A program made the translations under genes and the position numbers. Under the pieces are notes generated by a model. The model had not been told where the DNA came from. It searched no databases and saw only the letters and a program-made list of their open reading frames with translations. From Oscillospiraceae bacterium (GTDB lineage Bacteria > Bacillota > Clostridia > Oscillospirales > QAMX01), in assembly GCA_015067715.1 (NCBI GenBank), contig SVLY01000002.1, positions 67,657-112,095 of the forward strand: a DNA stretch of 44,439 bases, written 5' to 3'. Below, piece after piece: positions 25,035 through 33,497 of this stretch (the stretch's first letter is position 1; each line of letters opens with the position of its first letter).

Positions 25035-26456
25035 TTATTCGATATTGATCTTTCCGATGGGGTAGAACCCGTCGCTTCCGTTTTTCATGGCAAGCTGGAT
25101 GGGACGGTCTTTTTCAAAGAGTCCAACGGAGATTAGAGCCGGCCCTTTTAGCCCCTCGCCGGGGGTAAAGGACAGGTCTACGGGGGTTATGCGCCCCGGC
25201 ATCCAGAGTTTGTTGTTGCAGGGGATCACCTGGGTATGACAGGCGCTTTCGGTTTTGACCTTCAGCTTCAGAGTGAAGGGGTGATATGCTCTTGCAAAGC
25301 CCCGGTTTTCAACGAAAAGGGTGGCCGGGGTCTTTTGACCGGACTTTACGTCCGGCGGAAGGGTGGCGGAGTCAAGGAAATACCAGTAACCCAGGCGGTT
25401 TGCAGCGTACTCCGTGAGGTAGGGCTCACGCTCTAACCATGGAACGGGATAGCCGTGGAAACCGGCATAGGTGCATTGGGTGCGCTGCATTGCGTCGATA
25501 AAGGGGTAGCCGTTTTTGAATATCTCCGGAGGAACCATGTGGTAATGCTCGAACTCAAGCACCGTAGGTGCGTTTTCCCGGAAAATATCGAAGAGCCAGG
25601 GTGAACGGAGCGTGTTATAGCCGCATCTGTCGGCGTAACAGCCCACGCACACGGAATCGTCCTCAAGCCCAAGCCCCTGGGAGGCGGCGTACCCGATAAG
25701 CTCAAGGTTTTCCTGTGTGCCTCTGTTCCAACGGTGGTTGATATGGTCGTCGTTGAGAATTATAAAGGTGTCGGGAAAGTATTTCTTCGAAAGGTCGATA
25801 TGCTTTTTGATGACCTCGGCAGGGTGGATGCTGTCGCTTCCGAAGGCTGTGTGACCCTCGCCCCAGGTGCCGAAGGTTCCGAGGTCGATAAGCTCTATCA
25901 AGGGGTTGCCATTGTAGCGCTTTCCGGCCTCTTCCAGAAAGCGTTCAAGGTTTTCAAGGAAAACCGGATCGCCGTAGTCCGGCTCGATCCTTCCGCCTGA
26001 AAGGGCAAAGCCCCGTGCGCCCTCTTCGAAGACGTATTCGGGAGTTGCAAAGGGAATGTTTCCGTCGGCCTCGTAGGTCACAAAGCGCATGGAAAAACGG
26101 TAGTCGTATTTTGCCCACTCTTCCATAATGCCGTCCACGTAGGACCAGTCGTAAACTCCCTTTTCCTTTTCGATATCTCCCCAGTCGAAGCGCAGATACA
26201 GGTGGTTCAGACCGGGAAAACGCTCAAGGTGATCGGCCGGATCGTGGTTTTCGCGGTAGGCGCCGCGCTTGTAGCCGTTGTCGATATAGTGCCAGTACCA
26301 GCCCTTGTGGGGATTGCGCAGGATCGTACGGTCATCCTGGAACTCTCTTAAGTCCCGGTGAGAAGGAGATGACGAGCGGACGTTGAATTTCGACAGGCTC
26401 GTCGCATTTGAATTGTCAGAATCCGGAATTGGCGTGACGTTGGGATACTGTTTCAT
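25035..26456 (-). CDS. DUF4832-type putative glycoside hydrolase (TIM barrel plus beta-sandwich)
   Basis: I recognise the DUF4874/DUF4832 architecture. The N-terminal part (RNPHKGWYWHYIDNGY, residues 47-62) leads into a clan GH-A-like barrel, and the C-terminal 130 residues (SGQKTPATLFVENRGFARAY onward) form the DUF4832 beta-sandwich. Candidate catalytic residues are Glu200 in GTWGEGHT and Glu301 or Glu303 in VLEFEHYH. To my knowledge no substrate is established for this family. There is no signal peptide; the first 40 residues are polar and look disordered. ATG at 26456 lies about 10 bases after GGGAGG. It is the last gene of the six-gene operon starting at 31615 and ends at the bidirectional terminator. 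Confidence 0.75.
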   Translation of the reverse strand: MKQYPNVTPIPDSDNSNATSLSKFNVRSSSPSHRDLREFQDDRTILRNPHKGWYWHYIDNGYKRGAYRENHDPADHLERFPGLNHLYLRFDWGDIEKEKGVYDWSYVDGIMEEWAKYDYRFSMRFVTYEADGNIPFATPEYVFEEGARGFALSGGRIEPDYGDPVFLENLERFLEEAGKRYNGNPLIELIDLGTFGTWGEGHTAFGSDSIHPAEVIKKHIDLSKKYFPDTFIILNDDHINHRWNRGTQENLELIGYAASQGLGLEDDSVCVGCYADRCGYNTLRSPWLFDIFRENAPTVLEFEHYHMVPPEIFKNGYPFIDAMQRTQCTYAGFHGYPVPWLEREPYLTEYAANRLGYWYFLDSATLPPDVKSGQKTPATLFVENRGFARAYHPFTLKLKVKTESACHTQVIPCNNKLWMPGRITPVDLSFTPGEGLKGPALISVGLFEKDRPIQLAMKNGSDGFYPIGKINIE

Positions 26457-26483
26457 TTGCTCTGTCCTCCCGAGAAGGCTTTT

Positions 26484-27263
26484 TTAGTCAAGTTGAACTT
26501 CTGCCCAGATGGGGTAGTGGTCGGACAGGTAACAGCCGTTCTTTTCGCTGTCCCAAAGACCGGTTGCAACCACCCGGGAGGCAAGGTCGGCGGTCATATA
26601 GATGTAGTCTATCTTGATGCCGGTGAGCTGTTTAAAGCCGTGGAAGGTGGAGGTGAGCTCTGCGGAAACGTCCTTAAGGGGAACGGGGACAAATTCGCGG
26701 CAGAGGGTCATTGCCTTGCTTTCGGGTTTGGCGTTCATGTCGCCGGTGATGATGGCCGGGAAGGGGGCGATGGAGTTCAGCCGCTCAAGCTCGGACAGGA
26801 TGCACTGCATGCCCAAAACCCTTGCCTCCTCGCCGATGTGGTCAAGGTGGGTGTTGAACATTCTGAAGATAAAGCCGGACTCTCTGTGACGCAGGCGGAC
26901 TACGTTGCAGATACGGGGACAGCCGCTCTGCTCTTCAAACCGTGAGCCCGGAACGTAGGGTGTGGGGCTGAGCCAGAAGGTGTTGTAGGCAAGAACCTGG
27001 AAGCGGTCCTTTCTCACGGCGATAAAGGTTCCCTCGCCGGTGAAATCGGCCTCGCGGAACTGACCCACAAGCTGATAATCGGCCAGGAGCCGTTCAAGGT
27101 ATACTATCTGACGGTCGGAGACCTCCTGAAAGCCGATGATATCCGGCGCGGCTTCGAAGATCTTTTCAAAGATGGGGCCGACCCGGTGGATATAGTTGTT
27201 TATCCCGTCTCCGTCGGCGCCGAACCAGGTGCGGAAATTAAAGGACACAACGTTCATTTTCAC
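26484..27263 (-). CDS. Endonuclease/exonuclease/phosphatase (EEP) family hydrolase
   Basis: This protein has the DNase I-like EEP fold used for phosphodiester or phosphomonoester hydrolysis with a divalent metal. All the family motifs are present: Asn in SFNFRTW, the metal-binding Glu in GFQEVSD, His in FNTHLDH, Asp-Asn in TGDMNAKPES, Asp in IDYIYM and the Asp-His pair in LSDHYPIWAE. At 259 residues it contains little beyond the catalytic domain and has no signal peptide. In a sugar operon it may dephosphorylate a sugar phosphate or split a phosphodiester; this is inference. GTG at 27263 is nine bases after AGGAAG and is preferred to ATG at 27257. It follows the HAD gene by six bases. Confidence 0.82.
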   Translation of the reverse strand: MKMNVVSFNFRTWFGADGDGINNYIHRVGPIFEKIFEAAPDIIGFQEVSDRQIVYLERLLADYQLVGQFREADFTGEGTFIAVRKDRFQVLAYNTFWLSPTPYVPGSRFEEQSGCPRICNVVRLRHRESGFIFRMFNTHLDHIGEEARVLGMQCILSELERLNSIAPFPAIITGDMNAKPESKAMTLCREFVPVPLKDVSAELTSTFHGFKQLTGIKIDYIYMTADLASRVVATGLWDSEKNGCYLSDHYPIWAEVQLD

Positions 27264-27269
27264 AGCGAT

Positions 27270-27980
27270 TTACTTCCTTTCAATGTAATCGAGCAGGTCT
27301 GAAAAGTCCCCGTGTGGGATGGCTGTAAGGTCGATGTTCTTTTTGTTGATAAGGTTGTTTGTAAGTATAAACACGTCCATGCCGGCTTTTTGGGCCTCGA
27401 GGTCGTCTGAGGTGTCGTTCCCTACCATGAGGCAGGCTTTGGGATCGACGTCGAGCTTTTCCGCCACCTCAAGGTAATAACCCGTTGAGGGCTTTGAAAA
27501 GGTGGAATTCTCAAAGGTGGTATATAGCTCAAACTCGTCTGGGGAGAGCCCGGTCCAGCTTATACGGCTTTCGGTGGCCATGTGAGGGAAAAGGGGATTT
27601 GTTGCAAGGGCAACTCTGTACCCGAGTGCTTTGAGCTTTCTGACGGTTTGGGCGGCGGCTGGGTCGAAGCCGCAATGGATGCGGAGAGAATCAAAATCGT
27701 TCCGGTAAAAGTCTTCGAGGATCTCTTCAGAGCGCTTTGCTCTGACCTCTCCGTAAATGCCGTTCATCACTTCCCAAAAGGCCTTGTCGTTTGTCCGGCT
27801 GCCGTTGTTTTTCAGCATTGCAAGACTTCCTTTCCACAGGGCCGAGATAAACTCCTCTGGATCATACCCGTGGGGAGCCAGCTTTTCGGCCGCAGAGGAG
27901 AAGTATTTTTGCAAAAACAGATCAAGATCCATGGGAAGAAGCGTTCCGTCAAGATCAAACAGGACTGTTGAAAAAGACAT
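27270..27980 (-). CDS. HAD superfamily hydrolase (probable phosphatase)
   Basis: This is a haloacid-dehalogenase-fold phosphatase of 236 residues. Motif I is FDLDGTLLPMD (8-18), with the nucleophilic Asp and second Asp; motif II is LATNP; motif III Lys is in FSKPSTGYY; motif IV is VGNDTSDDLEAQKAG. The cap lies between motifs I and II. Such enzymes dephosphorylate sugar phosphates, nucleotides or phosphoglycolate. The substrate cannot be told from sequence. It sits in the operon between yjbQ and the EEP gene with short gaps (27 and 6 bases). Confidence 0.85.
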   Translation of the reverse strand: MSFSTVLFDLDGTLLPMDLDLFLQKYFSSAAEKLAPHGYDPEEFISALWKGSLAMLKNNGSRTNDKAFWEVMNGIYGEVRAKRSEEILEDFYRNDFDSLRIHCGFDPAAAQTVRKLKALGYRVALATNPLFPHMATESRISWTGLSPDEFELYTTFENSTFSKPSTGYYLEVAEKLDVDPKACLMVGNDTSDDLEAQKAGMDVFILTNNLINKKNIDLTAIPHGDFSDLLDYIERK

Positions 27981-28007
27981 GGGGAAAATTCCTTTTTGCT
28001 GATGTAT

Positions 28008-28508
28008 TCAGGGCTCGCCCTGAACCTGAACGATCGCCGTTCTCAGTCTTGCGCGTATCTGATCCCAGTCGGCGTACCAGATCATTCCGAATTCGCCGAG
28101 CTGTATCTCTCCGTCGATTATGGGGATGGTGACCGATCTTCCCATGATGACCGAGCGAAGATGGGCGTCGGTGTTGAGGCTCCAATGGGGCTTCTCGCCA
28201 CGGAGCTTTGCGGCCTGATCTATGTGCTCGAAGCAGGGGTGAAGATACTGCCCCTCGTTGGTGCAGGTGGGAATGATCTTTGCCAGAGCGTTGACCAGAT
28301 CCTGCATTATCAGCTCAACTCCGAAATAGGTCTGGCCGTCGGAGTATTCCTGGATCTGAACGCTGCAGGTGGTGTGGGGAGTGTAGACCAGCACAGTGCC
28401 GTTTTTAATGCCGGATCTCTCTACGATCTGGCGAACCTGGGCTGTGATATTGTCAAAGGTGGGACGGGTATCCTGGGACTGAACGTTGAATTTTTCGCTG
28501 TAGATCAT
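28008..28508 (-). CDS. YjbQ/UPF0047 family protein
   Basis: The 166-residue protein matches the YjbQ family over its length. Hallmarks are VYTPHTTCSVQIQE (residues about 41-54, with the conserved His), the central HWSLNTDAHLRSVIMG (His, Asn, Asp, His) and DGEIQLGEFGMIWYAD near the end. The E. coli member shows weak thiamine phosphate synthase activity, but the physiological role is unsettled. Relatives normally run 130-140 residues. The extra 25 or so residues are mainly an insertion around CTNEGQYLHPCFEHIDQAAK. Its place in a glycosidase/isomerase operon suggests a substrate drawn from that pathway; this is inference. Confidence 0.85.
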   Translation of the reverse strand: MIYSEKFNVQSQDTRPTFDNITAQVRQIVERSGIKNGTVLVYTPHTTCSVQIQEYSDGQTYFGVELIMQDLVNALAKIIPTCTNEGQYLHPCFEHIDQAAKLRGEKPHWSLNTDAHLRSVIMGRSVTIPIIDGEIQLGEFGMIWYADWDQIRARLRTAIVQVQGEP

Positions 28509-28525
28509 ATTGTCCTCCGTGGGGT

Positions 28526-30199
28526 TTATTTTGTGACTTTATTCGGATATCTCCTGAGCAGGCAGGATCTTCCGGCTTTTGAGGTGAACCGGGCAGAAAA
28601 CGGGCGGTCGGAAATAACGTCCCAAAGCTCTGCGCCTTCGGGGTCGGTCACGGTGAAGATGCCTTCTCCGGCGGTGTGGAGAAACAGGAAGCTCTCGTTT
28701 GCGTAAACGACGCAGTCTCTGTCGCACCAGATATGCACGTTTGCGTTCCGGGCAAAGGCTCTGAGCTCGTCCGGGGTTATACCGCTGTTTTCACGGCGGA
28801 TCTCAAGAAGGGGAATGTTTTTCTCCCGGCAGAGGTCCTTCAGCATTTCGCTGTTTTGTGACTCGGTGGGAATAAGGGAGATAACTGCAGAATAGCCCGT
28901 TGCGGCTTCCATATCCCCCGTGAGGTAATAGTCCACGGGGGCTCCCAGCTTGCCAATAGCTTCGCGTATGCCAAAGACCACCTCTCCGGCGTTTGCGGAG
29001 GAGTCTGCGCGGCAGAGCACCTCTTCGTCGGCAAAGACGGCGATTTGCGCAAGGCTTTTGCATGGCAGGTCAAGGCTCTCTTTTGCGGTGGCCAGCAGTT
29101 TCTCTGCCAGCTTCATATAGGGCTGGTGGGAATACCATCCGCCCCACATATCGAACCACCAGCCGCCGTGGGCATTGACGATGTCCTTTGCGGCGTGGAG
29201 GAGCATTATCTGCTCCGTTGTCTCGCTGTCCGGCCCGTACCATATGGGCCCGTTGTAGTGGGGCATGGAGTTTACCGGGCGGGAAAGGTGGGTTCGGGTG
29301 TCGTTTTCGGTGAAATATAGCTTTCCGTGGTGGCGGACAGATGCAAAGGGAACCATATAGGGATGATCCCTTCCCGGGGCACGGAGATTGCTGTAGCTTA
29401 TGGGAGAGCAGATAAAGTCAATGTCCGGGGAGGAGAGCATCTGACGCAGTGCGTGGTGGGGGAAGGGAGGATGGGGACACTCGAAGGTATAGCCGTAAAA
29501 CGAGCCTACCACGAGCCGGCGGCGGGTCAGGGTCTTTACGTGAGCGGCCAGACCGCAAACCAGCTCTGCTGTGATAAGGGAGTAAAACCTGTGGAAAAGG
29601 GCGGGATCCTCCTCCGGAGACTTTCCGGGGTAATACTCTGCAAATTTTTCATAAGCCCTCCTTCCGCTGAGCCCCTGGGGCTCAAGGGGAAGCCATTCCT
29701 CGGTGTTGCCTCCGGCAATCTGATAGCCGGCAATGCGGTGGGCGTAGGGGGAGCTTTCAACGTGGCGAACAAGCCCGGTGAGCTGGGCTTTGACGTCGGA
29801 TGCCCATTTGTCCGAGGCAATGCAGATCCTTCCGCAGCTGCAGCATTCTTCCGGATTTTCCCGTTCGTAATACTCCGATGGGTTCACGTTCACCCGTGGA
29901 AAGATAAATGCATCGGGGCAGTTGGAGAGTATTGCCTCAACGTCCCTGTCGAAAACCGAATAGTCCGGATCACTGCCGTCGAAAATTCCCTTTTTGAAAA
30001 CATCCAGCCCGGAATGCTGATTGAGGCGGTTGAATCCGAAAAAGACGGGAAAAGAGAACAGCCTGTAGCCGGAAGCGGCAAAATCGGCATAGCACGCCCT
30101 GTGGGTGAGATAGGTCATGTATGCAAGTGGCGGAACGGGTTTTCCGTTTATGACCAGACGGGGAATTCCGTTCAGTATTTCGACCTGTGACGTTACCAT
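28526..30199 (-). CDS. Clan GH-A-like putative glycoside hydrolase
   Basis: This 557-residue protein looks like a retaining TIM-barrel glycosidase of the beta-galactosidase type. A short N-terminal strand (PRLVINGKPVPPLAY) introduces the barrel. The acid/base candidate is Glu167 or Glu168 in AGGNTEEWLP at the end of strand 4, and the nucleophile candidate is Glu298 in YFTENDTRTHL at strand 7. A Cys cluster (ECCSCGRIC, 118-126) could bind metal, as in GH42. The last 200 residues resemble the trimerisation-like and beta domains of GH42 enzymes. It has no signal peptide. I do not recognise an assigned CAZy family with certainty. It is gene 2 of the operon, 18 bases after the isomerase gene. Confidence 0.72.
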   Translation of the reverse strand: MVTSQVEILNGIPRLVINGKPVPPLAYMTYLTHRACYADFAASGYRLFSFPVFFGFNRLNQHSGLDVFKKGIFDGSDPDYSVFDRDVEAILSNCPDAFIFPRVNVNPSEYYERENPEECCSCGRICIASDKWASDVKAQLTGLVRHVESSPYAHRIAGYQIAGGNTEEWLPLEPQGLSGRRAYEKFAEYYPGKSPEEDPALFHRFYSLITAELVCGLAAHVKTLTRRRLVVGSFYGYTFECPHPPFPHHALRQMLSSPDIDFICSPISYSNLRAPGRDHPYMVPFASVRHHGKLYFTENDTRTHLSRPVNSMPHYNGPIWYGPDSETTEQIMLLHAAKDIVNAHGGWWFDMWGGWYSHQPYMKLAEKLLATAKESLDLPCKSLAQIAVFADEEVLCRADSSANAGEVVFGIREAIGKLGAPVDYYLTGDMEAATGYSAVISLIPTESQNSEMLKDLCREKNIPLLEIRRENSGITPDELRAFARNANVHIWCDRDCVVYANESFLFLHTAGEGIFTVTDPEGAELWDVISDRPFSARFTSKAGRSCLLRRYPNKVTK

Positions 30200-30217
30200 G
30201 GTGTTTTACCGATCTTT

Positions 30218-31615
30218 TTAGCAGATCACGTTGGTTTTGATACCCATGATCTTTGCAAAGGAGAGGAAGGTATCAAGCTCGTCTCCGTAGACGAGAACGC
30301 TGTGGTGGGTGGCGCCGGAAAGGCTGAAGCGCTCAAGGAAGCTCTCAAAGGCGGTGTCGGGCTTGAACCAGCCGTTTACGGAGAGACGCTGGGTGTTTTC
30401 TTCGGGAATATCCAGCATTTCACCGGTGGCAAGGGTGAGGGTATAGTCCCCGGAGCCGAAGGGAGCAAGGTTGATAAACAGAGCTCTGCCTCCCTTGAGG
30501 GTGGCGTAGGCAACTGTGGGGTTGTCGGCGGAGGAATAGGGGAAGGGCTTTTCGCACATATAGGGCTTTTTGTCCGAGGAGAGGTAGTTGAACTCGCCCA
30601 TGTGGCTGAGATAGACAGAGCCGTGCTCCCAGTCGGGGCAGAACATCTCGGTGAAGGTGGCGTCGGGATAGGCCTTGAGAACAGCGCCGGTCAGCGCGGC
30701 TGTGAGAACGTCACCCTCTCCGGCATAGCCCGTGCCGTTTGCCATGAGCCTGGAGCACTCTGTGAAGGGCATTGTGGGAAGACCGGGGTTGGGACCCTCC
30801 GTTGCAAGGAAGTTTACGGTGACGGCGGAGAGAGACTCCTCCTTAACCCAGCGGCGAAGGGCAAGGGCGACCTTGGCGGTGTTGTCGTACAAACTGCGGG
30901 GAAGGGCGGGGTCAATATCGAAAGCGGCGCTGTCAGAGGCGTATTCCCCGTCGATATCCGCCTTTGTGATTTCAGAGATAAGCTGTTCACCGTGGGCAAA
31001 ATCGTAGTTCACGGTCTCGATGCCAAGGTCTTTTTTGAATTCGCCTTCGGGAAGCTGGAAGTCGCCCATTCCGGCAAACGCACCGCCCACAAGTCCCACC
31101 CGGGCAGAGCGGAGCTCGGCGGCGATCATAGCGCCCCTTGCGGCGGCGGCAACCCGGAGGGCTACGTTTGACTTTTCAAGGTGACCGGCAAAGATCTGGA
31201 ATTCCTTTTTGTTGCGGATAAGCAGGTTGCACATATCCTGAACGCCGTGGATACCGTGATCCATCATAAGCTGATCGGGGTCGGTGGTGTGGTCGTAGGT
31301 GAAGTCGGGAGTGGTATCCATTATGATAAGGGGAAGCTTTGTTGCGGCGAGAGCCTTTTCCGACTGGAGAGAGGGGGAGTAGGCCAGGTGGAGAGTGACG
31401 ATGCAGTCGCAGTTTTCCTTTTCAAAGGCTGCAATGGCCTGTTCAAACTCCGGGGCAAGACGGCAGACGGGAACGTCCACCACCTCAAGACCAACGCTTT
31501 TCAGCTTATCCGATGCGGCCTTGTGGGCGGCGTTTATGGCAGGACGGACTTCGGGAACGGATATGTCGTAAAGCTCAACGTAGAGCGGCAAAAGACCGAC
31601 TTTGGGTTTTCTCAT
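30218..31615 (-). CDS. L-fucose/L-arabinose isomerase-like protein
   Basis: This 465-residue protein belongs to the FucI/AraA structural superfamily, which interconverts aldoses and ketoses with Mn2+. The N-terminal Rossmann-like part (KPKVGLLPLYVELYD) and middle domain (LVGGAFAGMGDFQ) precede the C-terminal catalytic region. That region holds GTGYAGEGDVLTAAL with a metal-type Glu, and DWEHGSVYLSHMGEF with Glu and His residues. The pattern is closest to the uncharacterised COG2407-type branch, so the sugar could be arabinose, fucose or another pentose or deoxyhexose. It is the first gene of the six-gene minus-strand operon and has a near-consensus promoter at 31658-31686, divergent from the DUF4838 gene. 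Confidence 0.82.
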   Translation of the reverse strand: MRKPKVGLLPLYVELYDISVPEVRPAINAAHKAASDKLKSVGLEVVDVPVCRLAPEFEQAIAAFEKENCDCIVTLHLAYSPSLQSEKALAATKLPLIIMDTTPDFTYDHTTDPDQLMMDHGIHGVQDMCNLLIRNKKEFQIFAGHLEKSNVALRVAAAARGAMIAAELRSARVGLVGGAFAGMGDFQLPEGEFKKDLGIETVNYDFAHGEQLISEITKADIDGEYASDSAAFDIDPALPRSLYDNTAKVALALRRWVKEESLSAVTVNFLATEGPNPGLPTMPFTECSRLMANGTGYAGEGDVLTAALTGAVLKAYPDATFTEMFCPDWEHGSVYLSHMGEFNYLSSDKKPYMCEKPFPYSSADNPTVAYATLKGGRALFINLAPFGSGDYTLTLATGEMLDIPEENTQRLSVNGWFKPDTAFESFLERFSLSGATHHSVLVYGDELDTFLSFAKIMGIKTNVIC

Positions 31616-31657
31616 GGGGTAAAATCTCCTTCTGTGTTAACTTGTTTCTCAATGTAT

Positions 31658-31686
31658 ATTATAGCTTTGTAGCCCTTGCCAGTCAA
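31658..31686 (-). promoter_or_regulatory. Sigma-A promoter of the six-gene carbohydrate operon
   Basis: On the minus strand: TTGACT, 17 bases, TATAAT, 42 bases before the isomerase ATG. It is back to back with the promoter at 31721-31750; only 34 bases separate the two -35 hexamers, so one regulator site could serve both. Confidence 0.8.
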
Positions 31687-31720
31687 GAAAAAATATTCTC
31701 TTTCGGGGTGAAGATATAGA

Positions 31721-31750
31721 TTGACTTTTATTGCTCCATGAAGGTATAAT
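31721..31750 (+). promoter_or_regulatory. Sigma-A promoter of the DUF4838 gene
   Basis: TTGACT, 18 bases, TATAAT, 27 bases before the ATG at 31778. The -35 hexamer is identical to that of the divergent promoter. Confidence 0.8.
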
Positions 31751-31777
31751 AGGTTCCGGAAGGACGGTGAATTACTC

Positions 31778-33454
31778 ATGGAACATTTTGTAATCAAGGG
31801 CGTATCCGGCCCTGTTCCGGTCACGGTTTTTGAAAACGCATCTCCAACGGCACTTACCGCCGGACGGGAGCTTTGCAGATATCTTGAGCTTCAGTGCGGC
31901 ACAGCTCCGGTTTTTTCTGTGGAGCAGATGCCAAATAGCGGCATTTGCATTGGTTTTGGCTCTTCTGATTACGGTACAGATGAGTTTGAGCTGGGCTTTC
32001 GGGGGGACTCCCTGTTTATAGACGGCGGAAAACGCGGTGTGCTCTACGGCGTGTTTGAGCTTTTGGAGCGCCTTGGGTTCAGGTTTTTTACCGAGGATTG
32101 CACCCGTATTCCGAAAACTGAGATACTTGAGACAGAAAAGAAAGACGTAAGAGCAAAGCCGGTGTTCGAATACCGCTGTACGAACTGGAGGGGAATGACT
32201 CCGGCTTTAGCGCCGAGACTTCGCATAAACGCCCTTTTGGGACGGAGTATCCCGGAGGAGTTCGGCGGAGATATTCACTATGCCGGATTTGTGCACACTC
32301 TCGGCGATCTCTCCGAAATGGAAAAGACCGACGGCGGTTACACCGACCGTCAGCCCTGTCTGTCAGATGAAAAAGTTTTTGAGACGGTGATGAAAAACCT
32401 TTCTCTCAGGCTCAGGGATGACCCGGGGGCCACTATTGCCTCCGTATCTCAGAATGACAGCCACGAATGGGGCAGGGGCTGTCAGTGTGAGAAATGCCTT
32501 AAGGCGGACGGTGAAGAGGGTACGCCCATGGGCTCGCTTTTAAGGTTTGTGAACCGGGTAGGCGAGGCTGTGAAGAAGGACTTTCCGGACGTTGCTGTGG
32601 ACACTCTTGCCTACCGCTACACAAGAAAAGCCCCAAAGACTCTCTGTGCGGACGAAAACGTTATTGTCCGTCTGTGCAGTATCGAGTGCTGTTTTTCCCA
32701 CCCGATCGAAAGCTGTGACAGGTCTGTTTACGACGTTGAGGACGGAAGCTTTGCCTCGACCATTAAAAACTGGAGGGACAGAAGCAACCGGATATATATC
32801 TGGGACTATACCACCAATTTCCGCAGCTATCACAATATGTTCCCCAATTTCCGTGTGCTGAGGCAGAACCTGAGATTCTTTGCAGAAAACAACGTGAAGG
32901 GTGTTTTTGAACAGGGCGGCTCCGAGACCGTAAACGGAGAGTTCGGCGCCCTTCGCACCTATCTTATCGCAAAGCTCCTCTGGGATCCGTATATGTCCGA
33001 GGAGACCTACAAAACTCATATCCTGGAGTTTATGACTGGGTACTACGGCGCGGCGGGAGAACATCTGATGCGCTTTTTGGACAGGCTTTGCCGCTCTGCC
33101 GAAAACGTTCACTACGGCATCTATTTTGAAGACCCGACGGAGCTCTTTTCCGATCCGGATACATCCGGGGAAGGTGGTGCAAGGGCGTTTCTTGAAAAGA
33201 GCAGAGCCGACTTTGCCCTTGCAAAAGCCGCCGTTTCGGGAGTTGAGCTTGAAAGAGTATGTCTCTGTGAGCTCCAGCTTGACCTTTATGAGTGGTTTTT
33301 ACTCTCCCGCGAGGGGGATATTGCCTCCCGCAGAGAGCTCAGCGAAAAGCTTCTCCGAAAGGCCCGTTACCACGGCATCAGAGCTATGTACGAAGGCGGC
33401 TCGGGATTTTTGAACCGGGAGCCCGATCTTGATAGCCGGCCCTGTTTCTGGTGA
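31778..33454 (+). CDS. DUF4838 domain protein, putative glycan-active enzyme
   Basis: The 558 residues have the architecture of DUF4838 proteins. An N-terminal hexosaminidase/glucuronidase-like alpha-beta domain (GRELCRYLELQCG through RGVLYGVFELLERLGFRFFTED) precedes a barrel domain. The family signature is present: SQNDSHEW, then GCQCEKC (Cys-x-Cys-x-x-Cys, about residues 232-238), then GSLLRFVNRVGEAV. The conserved Glu in VFEQGGSE is another likely active-site residue. To my knowledge the family's reaction is not established; relatives sit in polysaccharide loci. There is no signal peptide, whereas many relatives are secreted. The gene is monocistronic, divergent from the isomerase operon, and ends in a hairpin terminator. 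Confidence 0.82.
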   Translation: MEHFVIKGVSGPVPVTVFENASPTALTAGRELCRYLELQCGTAPVFSVEQMPNSGICIGFGSSDYGTDEFELGFRGDSLFIDGGKRGVLYGVFELLERLGFRFFTEDCTRIPKTEILETEKKDVRAKPVFEYRCTNWRGMTPALAPRLRINALLGRSIPEEFGGDIHYAGFVHTLGDLSEMEKTDGGYTDRQPCLSDEKVFETVMKNLSLRLRDDPGATIASVSQNDSHEWGRGCQCEKCLKADGEEGTPMGSLLRFVNRVGEAVKKDFPDVAVDTLAYRYTRKAPKTLCADENVIVRLCSIECCFSHPIESCDRSVYDVEDGSFASTIKNWRDRSNRIYIWDYTTNFRSYHNMFPNFRVLRQNLRFFAENNVKGVFEQGGSETVNGEFGALRTYLIAKLLWDPYMSEETYKTHILEFMTGYYGAAGEHLMRFLDRLCRSAENVHYGIYFEDPTELFSDPDTSGEGGARAFLEKSRADFALAKAAVSGVELERVCLCELQLDLYEWFLLSREGDIASRRELSEKLLRKARYHGIRAMYEGGSGFLNREPDLDSRPCFW

Positions 33455-33459
33455 AAATA

Positions 33460-33495
33460 CGCCACAGATTCAAAAAAATGAGTCTGTGGCGTTTT
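33460..33495. terminator. Bidirectional terminator between the DUF4838 and GRAM/SHOCT genes
   Basis: The stem CGCCACAGA / TCTGTGGCG (33460-33491) has a 14-base A-rich loop. TTTTG follows on the plus side and TATTTTC on the minus side, so it can serve both convergent genes. Confidence 0.85.
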
Positions 33496-33497
33496 GT

